From NCBI GenBank assembly GCA_910585415.1, contig CAJUDT010000043.1, forward strand, positions 1 through 19,814: 19,814 nucleotides of DNA. The letters run 5' to 3'. Source of the DNA: an uncultured Flavonifractor sp. (GTDB lineage Bacteria; Bacillota; Clostridia; Oscillospirales; Oscillospiraceae). Below the pieces are notes generated by a model. The model saw only the letters and a program-made list of their open reading frames with translations. It was not told where the DNA came from and ran no database searches. Positions 14,115-19,814 of the stretch are shown here, in pieces. Position numbers and translations under genes: made by a program. How positions within the stretch are numbered: the stretch's first letter is position 1; every line of letters starts with the position of its first letter.

Positions 14115-15083
14115 TTGGAATTTGGATTTAAGCTCACCACCCATGGCCGGGCTGTCCTTGCGGCCTGCGGGACGTTGGAGGCCCCCCTGCGCCTGACCCG
14201 TGTGGCCTTTGGTAGCGGACGGGTGGGGGAGGACACAGACCTGTCGGACGTTCATGAGCTGCTGTGCTATGAGGATGAGGGGACCATCGGGAAGCGCAGT
14301 CATGAGGACGACCGGCTGTACCTGGAGGTTCAGTACACCAACGACGACCGGCACGCCGGGACGGGGGGCTTCCTGCTGTCGGAATTTATGCTCTATGCAA
14401 CGGACCCGGTGACCGGGGAGGAAGGGGACTTGGCTTACGCCTCCCTGGGGGACTACTGCCAGAGCGTCCCCGGCTATCGGGAGGGCTTTCCGGCCAGCAC
14501 CTGGACCTTCCCAATCACCATCGTAGTATCCGGCGAGGTGGAGGTATCCATCACCACGGCACCGGGGCTGGTGACCTACGACGACTTGCAGGCAATGGCC
14601 CAGGCGGGGATGCTGGGTATCCGCCGCCGGGAGCTGACCATTCCAACCGAGGGGTGGGGGGCGGAAGAGGCCTACGGGTACGGCTGGATGCTGGAGCTGC
14701 CTCAGCAGGGGGTTGCCGCGCGGATGGCTCCGCTTTTGACGGTGCTGCCGGAGGGAACACAGGCGGCGGCAGACTGCGGGTTGGCCCATTGTCTGGAGAC
14801 ACGAGATGGGGCGCTGCGACTGTGGGCCAGGAAGGTTCCGGCACAGCCCATTGCCGCCAGTCTGGTTCTGCTGGGGGACACCGGATGGCTTTCGGGCATT
14901 GGCGGCGGGGCCCCGGCGCTGCCGCCCGCCGGGGCGGAAACCATAGGGGGCGTGATGGTCCGGGAGGGCTCTGGCCTGCGTGTGGACGCGGAGGGCGTGC
15001 TCTGTGTGGACGCCGCCACCGAGGAAGAGGTGGCCGAGCTGCTGGCGCAGGGCTCCGGCGGCGAGACGGTGGAAGGAGTGTGA
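14115..15083 (+). CDS. Tail fibre protein with phage tail-collar N-terminal domain
   Basis: The start is TTG 14115, as AAGGAGGG lies at 14101-14108 with 6 bases spacing; the frame is open up to 14094 but this would place the ribosome site inside the gene. The 322-residue product begins EFGFKLTTHGRAVLAACGTL and LTRVAFGSGRVGEDTDLSDV. That is the N-terminal attachment domain of P2 H-like fibres ('lT..G...la.a......l..t....G.g'). It continues with VQYTNDDRHAGTGGFLLSEF and ends its domain near residue 155. The rest, with WGAEEAYGYGWMLELPQQ and GGVMVREGSGLRVDAEGVL, is probably shaft or receptor-binding material and I could not name it. The protein should attach to the baseplate through its N-terminus. 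Confidence 0.85.
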   Translation: MEFGFKLTTHGRAVLAACGTLEAPLRLTRVAFGSGRVGEDTDLSDVHELLCYEDEGTIGKRSHEDDRLYLEVQYTNDDRHAGTGGFLLSEFMLYATDPVTGEEGDLAYASLGDYCQSVPGYREGFPASTWTFPITIVVSGEVEVSITTAPGLVTYDDLQAMAQAGMLGIRRRELTIPTEGWGAEEAYGYGWMLELPQQGVAARMAPLLTVLPEGTQAAADCGLAHCLETRDGALRLWARKVPAQPIAASLVLLGDTGWLSGIGGGAPALPPAGAETIGGVMVREGSGLRVDAEGVLCVDAATEEEVAELLAQGSGGETVEGV

Positions 15084-15087
15084 GGGG

Positions 15088-15660
15088 ATGTTTGGGTCGG
15101 TAAACCTGCCCGGTGTGCTTACCTTCAACGGACGGGGCGGCGACGTGGCCCCGAAGGAGGGGGACTACACAGCGGAGATGGTGGGGGCGGTCCCTGCCGG
15201 GAAAGCGCTGTCTGACGAGGAAATCGAGGCTCTGGGCGTGGTCCCGGCGGACCGGACGGTCAATGGGAAGCCTCTGATGGAAAATGTCCAGCTGACCGCC
15301 GGGGATGTGGGCGCGGTCCCTGCCGGGCAAAAGCTGGATGCGGAAGCGGTGGAAGCCATGGGCGCGGTTCCGGGGGACCGGACGGTGAACGGGAGGCCGC
15401 TGACGGAGGATATTCAGCTGGAGGCGGCGGACGTGGGGGCGGTGGCCGCCAGCGACAAGGGGAAGCCCAACGGCGTGGCCTCCCTGGACGCGTCGGGGAA
15501 GGTGCCGGAGGCACAGCTGCCGTCCCTGACGCCCTATGTGGCGGGGACCTCGGCCCCAAGCGATACCAAAAAGCTGTGGATTGATACCACCGCCAACACC
15601 GGCGGGCTGAAATACTGGAACGGGTCGGCCTGGGTACCGGTTCCTGTGTGTACTTCGTAA
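15088..15660 (+). CDS. Short tail fibre protein with tandem shaft repeats
   Basis: ATG 15088 follows AAGGAG (15073-15078) and lies 4 bases after the previous stop. The 190-residue product has an N-terminal strand region (FGSVNLPGVLTFNGRGGDVA), two near-identical 42-residue repeats (bases 15181-15306 and 15307-15432; each has VGAVPAG, then DRTVNG.PL and a 'QL.A.D' end), and the start of a third copy. The end contains a typical fibre segment: ASDKGKPNGVASLDASGKVP, then LWIDTTANTGGLKYWNGSAW. Such repeats form triple beta-spiral-like shafts in phage fibres. It probably is a second fibre or the distal half of the preceding one. The cysteine-rich gene follows 13 bases later. Confidence 0.8.
   Translation: MFGSVNLPGVLTFNGRGGDVAPKEGDYTAEMVGAVPAGKALSDEEIEALGVVPADRTVNGKPLMENVQLTAGDVGAVPAGQKLDAEAVEAMGAVPGDRTVNGRPLTEDIQLEAADVGAVAASDKGKPNGVASLDASGKVPEAQLPSLTPYVAGTSAPSDTKKLWIDTTANTGGLKYWNGSAWVPVPVCTS
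15181..15432 (+). repeat. Two tandem 126-base repeats in a fibre gene
   Basis: Codons starting at 15181, 15307 and 15433 begin the same motif (VGAV), exactly 126 bases apart. The first two units are complete 42-residue repeats with conserved PAG, DRTVNG and QL positions; the third is truncated after VGAV. They code for shaft repeats of the fibre protein. Confidence 0.85.
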
Positions 15661-15673
15661 GGGAGGCGATATC

Positions 15674-16330
15674 ATGCCAATTTTGAAAGCGGAACGGCTG
15701 AATGCGCTGAAAGCCAAGGTCAAGGCTGAGATGCTGCGGCGGAACCAGAGTGGGTCGGTGTCCTCCTACGGGGGCACGGCCTACGACTACACCGTTACCC
15801 CGGCGGTGGGAAAAGTCGTGCTGCAAGAGCACTTGGACAAGCTATCTGTGCCCATGGCTGCGGTCAACGCCGACGCGGTGCCGGGTAAAACCGGAAAGCG
15901 AGTGATTACGGAGAGCGAGCTGGCAAACCTGGAGACCCGGGTGGCGCTCTGGGCGGCGAGGTCACTGTCTGACCAGTCGGGGAGCGACTGCAAGAGCGGC
16001 TGTACCGGGATGTGCTATACCGGGTGTACCACCGGCTGCTCGGGGTGCGGGTCCGGGTGTCCAGGGAGCTGCTCCGGGTGCGGCAGCGGGTGCCCCAATG
16101 GGTGCTCGGGGTGCGGCGGCAGCTGCTCATATGGCTGCGGCGGCTGTGACGGCTGCGACGGCTGTTCCGGGTGTGGGTCCGGGTGCCCAACCGGGTGCTC
16201 CGGGTGTGGAAGCGGGTGCCCGACCGGGTGCTCCAGCAGCTGCACCGGCGGCTGCAAGGGCGGCTGCAGCGGCAGCTGCGGCAGCGGCTGTCCCAATACC
16301 TGCACGGAAAACTGTGCCTATAACAAATAA
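15674..16330 (+). CDS. Cysteine-rich CXXX-repeat protein, probable radical SAM substrate
   Basis: ATG 15674 has GGGAGGCGA upstream. The 218-residue protein has two halves. Residues 1-105 lack cysteine and look folded: a Lys-rich helix (ILKAERLNALKAKVKAEMLR), a Tyr/Gly segment (SYGGTAYDYTVTP) and a second helix region (TESELANLETRVALWAARSL). From C106 to C214 there are 30 cysteines in 109 residues, mostly spaced CX3C with some CX2C; the rest is Gly, Ser, Pro, Thr. There is no secretion signal. The four-residue periodicity, with a radical SAM/SPASM enzyme two genes away, fits precursors modified at repeated Cys motifs (CXXX-repeat type). The N-terminal half may be leader or virion anchor. A metal-binding or disulfide-rich structural protein is the alternative. 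The location inside a fibre cluster is the main oddity. Confidence 0.8.
   Translation: MPILKAERLNALKAKVKAEMLRRNQSGSVSSYGGTAYDYTVTPAVGKVVLQEHLDKLSVPMAAVNADAVPGKTGKRVITESELANLETRVALWAARSLSDQSGSDCKSGCTGMCYTGCTTGCSGCGSGCPGSCSGCGSGCPNGCSGCGGSCSYGCGGCDGCDGCSGCGSGCPTGCSGCGSGCPTGCSSSCTGGCKGGCSGSCGSGCPNTCTENCAYNK
16037..16228 (+). repeat. 33-base tandem repeats coding for CSGCGSGCPxG units
   Basis: Units begin at 16037, 16070 and 16103, then a 27-base variant at 16136, then 16163 and 16196. The clear copies encode C-SG-C-GSG-C-PxG (x is G, N or T), with third and fourth copies altered. The rest of the cysteine domain, 15989-16036 and 16229-16315, keeps strict CX3C spacing without the 11-residue period. 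Unequal crossing-over would readily change copy number here. Confidence 0.85.
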
Positions 16331-16342
16331 GGGGGACTATGT

Positions 16343-16870
16343 ATGCTGAGAAGTTTTTTGAACCAGATGGAGGACCAGGGGGATTATATCGCCGCCCTGG
16401 CCCTGTTCCGAAGGGAGGGGGCCTTGACGGATGAGGAAGCTGGACGGCTGTTCCAGCTCTATGAGAAGTACCTGCCGGACGCGGCGGACCCGGACTATGT
16501 GCGGTGCTGTCTGGCGGTCTACCTGCTCCCCGGACGGAGCCGGGCGGACCGGACGGACTTTGCTCCCCTGGGGCTGCTGGACGGCGAGCTGGAGGCCCTG
16601 TTCACCGCCGCCTCCATCACCCGGGGGGATGGGCTGACGGTGGAGCAGGCCCAGAACGCGGCGGCTCTGGCGGCGGACGAGGCCCTTTCTGTGCCCGTAC
16701 GAGTGCTGCTGGCCCGTATCGCCCTGGATGAAATGGCGGACTCCCGGCTCTTTGTGGATTTGCGGCCCCAGATTGCCGCCCTGGCGGAGTTTCTGACCGG
16801 GTGCGGGGCCGAGGTGCTGGAGCGCTATACCCCGCTGGCCAGGGAGGTGAAAACAAAATGCAGAAAATAA
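16343..16870 (+). CDS. Helical protein of unknown function in the Cys-repeat/radical SAM cassette
   Basis: ATG 16343 follows AGGGGGAC at 16329-16336, 12 bases after the Cys-rich gene. The 175-residue product is predicted almost wholly alpha-helical by composition: FLNQMEDQGDYIAALALFRR, EAGRLFQLYEKYLP, LLDGELEALFTAASITRGDG, VRVLLARIALDEMADSRLFV. No motif, signal peptide, membrane segment or metal site is visible. I do not recognise the family. Its end overlaps the start of the next gene by 13 bases. Being placed between a presumed precursor and its maturase suggests an accessory role such as a chaperone or recognition partner, but a phage structural or chaperone role is equally compatible. Confidence 0.7.
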   Translation: MLRSFLNQMEDQGDYIAALALFRREGALTDEEAGRLFQLYEKYLPDAADPDYVRCCLAVYLLPGRSRADRTDFAPLGLLDGELEALFTAASITRGDGLTVEQAQNAAALAADEALSVPVRVLLARIALDEMADSRLFVDLRPQIAALAEFLTGCGAEVLERYTPLAREVKTKCRK

Positions 16871-17136
16871 CGGCCATTCGCCTGCCCGAGGATTTGGTGA
16901 ACTACCTCCAGGCGCTGGATTACGAAATCGGCGGGCTTCAGGTTTTGCACACCCACGCCATCAACGCCGGGGCGCCGGAGGAAACGGTGAAGCGGGTCCG
17001 GGAGCGGTTTTTGGAGGTGTATCAGGAGTACCAGCTGGCCAAACAGGAGCTGTGGGCGGACTACAGCAAGGAGTATCCCCAGTATAAGCGCTGGTGGGTG
17101 GACTTTCAGGAGGGGGTGCTGAACCTTGCGGAATAG
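16858..17136 (+). CDS. Small helical accessory protein before the radical SAM gene
   Basis: The start is ATG 16858, preceded by GGGAGGTGA at 16843-16851; a longer reading from 16801 would lack this box. The 92-residue product has an N-terminal strand (MQKITAIRLPEDLVNYLQAL) and a long helical hairpin (ETVKRVRERFLEVYQEYQLA, then KQELWADYSKEYPQYKRWWV), ending DFQEGVLNLAE. The size, the central heptad-rich helices and the WW...F ending recall the small helper proteins that accompany CXXX-repeat peptide maturases, but this is memory of a style rather than a match. It may bind the precursor for the enzyme. It overlaps the radical SAM start by 11 bases, so the two are probably translationally coupled. 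Confidence 0.7.
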   Translation: MQKITAIRLPEDLVNYLQALDYEIGGLQVLHTHAINAGAPEETVKRVRERFLEVYQEYQLAKQELWADYSKEYPQYKRWWVDFQEGVLNLAE

Positions 17137-18433
17137 CCGCAGAGACGCCCGGCAGTGGCAGAATCTCTATCCACAGCTCTATGAGGGGCGGAAGGTGAAG
17201 GACGTGACCTTCATCGTCACCCACCAGTGCAACCTGCGGTGTACCTACTGCTACGAGGGGCACAAGTCGGACAGGCGGATGGACCTGGAGACGGCGAAAC
17301 GGTGTGTGGACCTGCTCTTTGCCGAGGACGCCAGGGGCTCGGAGCTGGTCAACGACGTGGACGCCCACGGGCTGATTCTCGCCTTCATCGGCGGAGAGCC
17401 CTTTTTGGAGATTGAACTTGTGGACCAGATTATGAGTTATTTTCTGGACCGGGCCATGGAGCTGGACCACCGGTGGCAGACCCAGTACATGGTGAACATC
17501 TCCACCAACGGGACCCTGGGGGACGACCCCAGGGTGCAGCGGTTTATGCGGAAATACGCCGGGCGGCTGTCCGTCAGTGTCACCATCGACGGGGCCAAGG
17601 AGGCCCACGACGCCTGCCGGGTGGACCTTCAGGGCAACGGCTCCTATGACCGGGCCATTCAGATGTTCCGCCAGACCGGCGGGCCGGAGGGGGGCAGGAC
17701 CACCAAGTACACCATTGCGCCGGGTAATGTCCACCTCTTTGCGGAGGCGGTGCGGCATCTGGTGCTGGAGGAAGGGGTGGAAACCCTGAACTGCAACTGC
17801 GTGTACGAAGAGGGGTGGACCCTGGAGCACGCTAGGGAGCTCTACCGGCAGCTGAAACAGACCTCCGATATGCTCCGGGAGAGCGGCACGGACACCTATG
17901 TGTCGATTCTGGACTGGGAGGCCGGGGAACCCCTGCCGGAGACGGATACCCAGAATTGGTGCGGCGGCGATGGTCGTATGCTGGCCTTTGACGTGGATGG
18001 GACGGTGCTGCCCTGTATGCGCTACTCCAGTATTTCCATTGACAACCGGCCCAGCTTCCGTATCGGGGACGTGGAATGCGGCATTGCCCGGCGGGCGGAC
18101 GACCGGGAACGGCTGGAGGTATTGAAGGGTATCACCCGGCAGTCCCAGAGTGAGCAAAAGTGCCTGGACTGCCCCATCGCCAGCGGCTGCGCCTGGTGTA
18201 CCGCCTACAATTACGAGCGCACCGGGACGCCGAACAAGCGGGTGACCTACATCTGTAACATGCACCAGGCCAGAGTGCTGGCCCAGTGCTATCACCACAA
18301 TATGCTTCACCGGAAGGACCCCGCCCATGCGCCCAAGGCTATGCACATTCCAGAGGACTGGGCTGTAGAAATTGTGGGGCCGGAGGAATACCGGCAGCTG
18401 GTGGAGCTGGCGCAGGAGGCCGGTCAGCTTTGA
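17126..18433 (+). CDS. Radical SAM/SPASM peptide maturase (CXXX-repeat type)
   Basis: TTG 17126, with AGGAGGGGG at 17108-17116, gives 435 residues. The radical SAM cluster motif CX3CX2C is at C35, C39, C42 (THQCNLRCTYCYEG), GGEP at 89-92 and NISTNGT near 124-130 complete the SAM-binding core. The SPASM part has C279 and C297 (CX12GX4C), then C346, C349, C355, C358 (CX2CX5CX2C) and C377, enough for two extra Fe-S clusters. Such enzymes use a 5'-deoxyadenosyl radical to form thioether or other cross-links in ribosomal peptides. The neighbouring 30-cysteine protein is the obvious substrate. The FIGGEPFLEIELVDQI stretch resembles maturases described for CXXX-repeat targets. An anaerobic sulfatase-maturase role is unlikely, as no sulfatase is near. 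It acts in the cytosol and needs anaerobic conditions. Confidence 0.9.
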   Translation: MRNSRRDARQWQNLYPQLYEGRKVKDVTFIVTHQCNLRCTYCYEGHKSDRRMDLETAKRCVDLLFAEDARGSELVNDVDAHGLILAFIGGEPFLEIELVDQIMSYFLDRAMELDHRWQTQYMVNISTNGTLGDDPRVQRFMRKYAGRLSVSVTIDGAKEAHDACRVDLQGNGSYDRAIQMFRQTGGPEGGRTTKYTIAPGNVHLFAEAVRHLVLEEGVETLNCNCVYEEGWTLEHARELYRQLKQTSDMLRESGTDTYVSILDWEAGEPLPETDTQNWCGGDGRMLAFDVDGTVLPCMRYSSISIDNRPSFRIGDVECGIARRADDRERLEVLKGITRQSQSEQKCLDCPIASGCAWCTAYNYERTGTPNKRVTYICNMHQARVLAQCYHHNMLHRKDPAHAPKAMHIPEDWAVEIVGPEEYRQLVELAQEAGQL

Positions 18434-18455
18434 GTGAAAATTGGAGGTAGATACC

Positions 18456-19502
18456 ATGGCATACGATGTGAAAAAGGTAACAAAGCTCGGTCATTTGCGG
18501 CAGCTTATGGATAAAAGCAGGCAGGAGCTTGCCTCCAAGATGGCGCTGGAAAAGCTGGCCGCACGGGTGGATGAGATTATCGCCGGGGGCGGCGAGCCCA
18601 ATGTTATCAATGGCGTAAAGGTCAATGGAACGGCGCTGGAGGTTACGGACAAGGCGGTGGATGTTCCTGTGCCGGTGAGGGTATCCCAGCTGGACAACGA
18701 CAGCGGATTTCAGACCCTGGCCCAGGTGCAGGCCGCTGTAGCCGCAGTGGATTTGTCCGGCAAGCAGGACAAGCTCACCGGGACACAGGGTCAGGTGGTG
18801 GGGTTTGACGCTCAAGGACAGGCGGTGGCGCAGGATGCGCCGGAGGGTGGCGGACTGACCCAGGCACAAGCGGATGGACGGTACTTTCGCATAGGTGAGA
18901 GCGGCCACGGCACACAGGAGCTCCGGCTCGAAAACCACACCGGTGCAACATCGTGGAAGGTACTGTTCCAAAGAGCGTCAGATAATTCTATTTTGATTTC
19001 TCCCACGAAAGAGGAAGCGACTACAAATCGTGTCATTCTCGCTGGAATATCGGAACCGGAATTTGACGATGATGCCGCCAACAAAAAATACGTTGATAGC
19101 CTGTCTGCTAAGAGCGGGTTCCCATCCGGTGGCATTATCATCTGGTCCGGGGCTTCTGATGCTGTGCCGTCCGGCTGGGCCCTGTGCGATGGAGCTAACG
19201 GCACTCCTGACCTGCGTGGGCGGTTCGTGGTCGGAGCGGGCGGCACTTACGCAGTGGGGGCTTCCGGCGGCGAGGCGGTCCATACGCTGACCGAGAACGA
19301 GATGCCCCGCCATCGCCATGATCTGCCGGGCGAGATTGGGTATAACTGGCTCTATGACGACAGCAGTCAGGGCCAGAGGCTTTGGATAGCAAGTGACGAC
19401 CCCCACGATGTCCCAGACCCGGAAACCGATTACACCGGCGGCGGCCAGCCCCACAACAACCTCCCGCCCTACTATGCCCTGTGCTACATCATGAAGCTGT
19501 AA
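18456..19502 (+). CDS. Tail fibre/tail collar domain protein
   Basis: ATG 18456 is chosen since GGAGG is at 18443-18447; a TTG at 18441 would include that box in the gene. The 348-residue product has a helical N-terminus (VTKLGHLRQLMDKSRQELAS), a beta-spiral-like shaft (VINGVKVNGTALEVTDKAVD), a linker with LTQAQADGRYFRIGESGH, a receptor-side domain and a C-terminal collar domain: FPSGGIIIWSGASDAVPSGW followed by ALCDGANGTPDLRGRFVVGA. HRH in 'MPRHRHD' and the ending QPHNNLPPYYALCYIMKL are typical of collar domains that may bind a metal. It is a likely host-receptor-binding fibre. Bases about 18940-19100 are notably AT-richer than the rest, suggesting a swapped segment. Confidence 0.9.
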   Translation: MAYDVKKVTKLGHLRQLMDKSRQELASKMALEKLAARVDEIIAGGGEPNVINGVKVNGTALEVTDKAVDVPVPVRVSQLDNDSGFQTLAQVQAAVAAVDLSGKQDKLTGTQGQVVGFDAQGQAVAQDAPEGGGLTQAQADGRYFRIGESGHGTQELRLENHTGATSWKVLFQRASDNSILISPTKEEATTNRVILAGISEPEFDDDAANKKYVDSLSAKSGFPSGGIIIWSGASDAVPSGWALCDGANGTPDLRGRFVVGAGGTYAVGASGGEAVHTLTENEMPRHRHDLPGEIGYNWLYDDSSQGQRLWIASDDPHDVPDPETDYTGGGQPHNNLPPYYALCYIMKL

Positions 19503-19521
19503 AGGGGTGACACCAGACAGT

Positions 19522-19704
19522 ATGTTGATGACGCAGTCGGTGGGCATGATGGGCAAGCTAGTGGCTGTGGACGACGGTACTTGTCAGGTCAACGGCTGGT
19601 GTACCGTGGGAGAGGGCGGCAAGGCCACGCACTCGGATGCTAGGACCCGTTACCGGGTCATGGCAAGGCTGGATGAGACCCATATCAGGGTGTTGATTTT
19701 GTAA
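19522..19704 (+). CDS. Small protein of unknown function after the collar fibre
   Basis: The start is given as ATG 19522, because AAGGGGTGA at 19502-19510 is close to a full ribosome site; a GTG at 19507 lies within that site. The 60-residue product reads MLMTQSVGMMGKLVAVDDGT, then CQVNGWCTVGEGGKATHSDA and ends in beta-like RVMARLDETHIRVLIL. It has no membrane segment or signal peptide. I do not recognise it. Small genes in this place, between the last fibre and lysis genes, are common in phages. A fibre chaperone or a fibre-tip piece is possible, but nothing in the sequence decides this. Confidence 0.55.
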   Translation: MLMTQSVGMMGKLVAVDDGTCQVNGWCTVGEGGKATHSDARTRYRVMARLDETHIRVLIL

Positions 19705-19714
19705 GGAGGCCGGT

Positions 19715-19814
19715 ATGAGCAAACAAATTGCAGTTATCCCTCTGGCGGATATTGTCCGGGCGGGGATGGTGGAGGCCAAGGGGCGGAGTATGGCCCAGGT
19801 TCAGGCCGACGAGG
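19715..19814 (+). CDS. Start of an unidentified gene, cut by the window edge
   Basis: ATG 19715 follows TAAGGAGGCCGGT, an excellent ribosome site that overlaps the previous stop. The first 33 residues are visible, MSKQIAVIPLADIVRAGMVE then AKGRSMAQVQADE, and the frame remains open to the end. They look like a hydrophobic strand followed by an amphipathic helix. Too little remains for any family call. Confidence 0.6.
   Translation, partial: MSKQIAVIPLADIVRAGMVEAKGRSMAQVQADE

Noticed and set aside
16037..16228. Short regular repeats that might look like a CRISPR array
   Set aside because: The units are contiguous, in frame and code for CSGCGSGCPxG; there are no unique spacers or cas genes.
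15989..16315. Metallothionein or keratin-like protein as first reading of the Cys-rich domain
   Set aside because: Not excluded, but the regular CX3C spacing and the adjacent radical SAM/SPASM enzyme make a modified precursor more likely; lack of Lys and the long N-terminal domain also speak against metallothionein.
16961..18457. Open minus-strand frame of 498 codons opposite the radical SAM gene
   Set aside because: Its product is Pro/His/Val-rich without recognisable motifs, and the + strand carries an unmistakable radical SAM protein. Long antisense frames are common in high-GC DNA.
18456..19502. Diversity-generating retroelement target in the collar fibre
   Set aside because: No reverse transcriptase, template repeat or adenine-biased variable repeat is seen in the window.

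Overview
This window is the late structural region of a contractile-tailed (myovirus-type) phage or prophage, running almost entirely on the + strand. High GC, strong AGGAGG-type ribosome binding sites, frequent TTG/GTG starts and the protein families suggest a host among the high-GC gut Clostridia (Oscillospiraceae-like, such as relatives of Flavonifractor or Oscillibacter). The host assignment is an inference from style and composition. No integrase, terminase, lysis gene or att site is visible, so the window cannot show whether the element is integrated, free or a defective tailocin. A capsid-protein remnant at the left edge argues for a true head-bearing phage.

Layout. 1-2695: end of a GpE-family major capsid protein, then head-completion, head-tail joining and tail-completion genes. 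2708-4759: tail sheath and tail tube, separated by a strong hairpin. 4766-5470: an inverted hicA-hicB toxin-antitoxin cassette with its own consensus promoter, a candidate operator and a terminator shared with the tube gene. 5493-6064: tail assembly chaperone with a canonical -1 slippery heptamer (T TTT TTA) that gives access to a second reading frame, as in lambda G/GT. 6230-9742: tape measure protein of 1,170 residues. 9742-14097: P2/Mu-like baseplate set (tail protein X, D-type hub carrying an inserted LysM domain, short V-type spike, U, gp25/W wedge, J, I). 14115-15660: two tail-fibre genes. 15674-18433: an unusual four-gene insert. 18456-19502: a second fibre with a tail-collar domain. 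19522-19814: one small gene and the start of another.

The most interesting part is 15674-18433. It encodes a 218-residue protein whose C-terminal half holds 30 cysteines in 109 residues, spaced CX3C with some CX2C. Two small proteins of unknown function follow, then a 435-residue radical SAM/SPASM enzyme of the kind that matures cysteine-rich peptides. All are tightly spaced, in one direction, and sit between tail-fibre genes. The arrangement looks like a RiPP-type precursor plus radical SAM maturase built into a phage tail module. The inferred possibility is that the phage cross-links a Cys-repeat protein enzymatically and uses it in or with its tail tip. A passenger peptide system carried by a prophage is the main alternative.

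Most late genes overlap or are separated by fewer than about 15 bases, so they are probably translated from one long late transcript. Breaks occur at the sheath/tube hairpin, the hicAB cassette and a structured gap before the tape measure.
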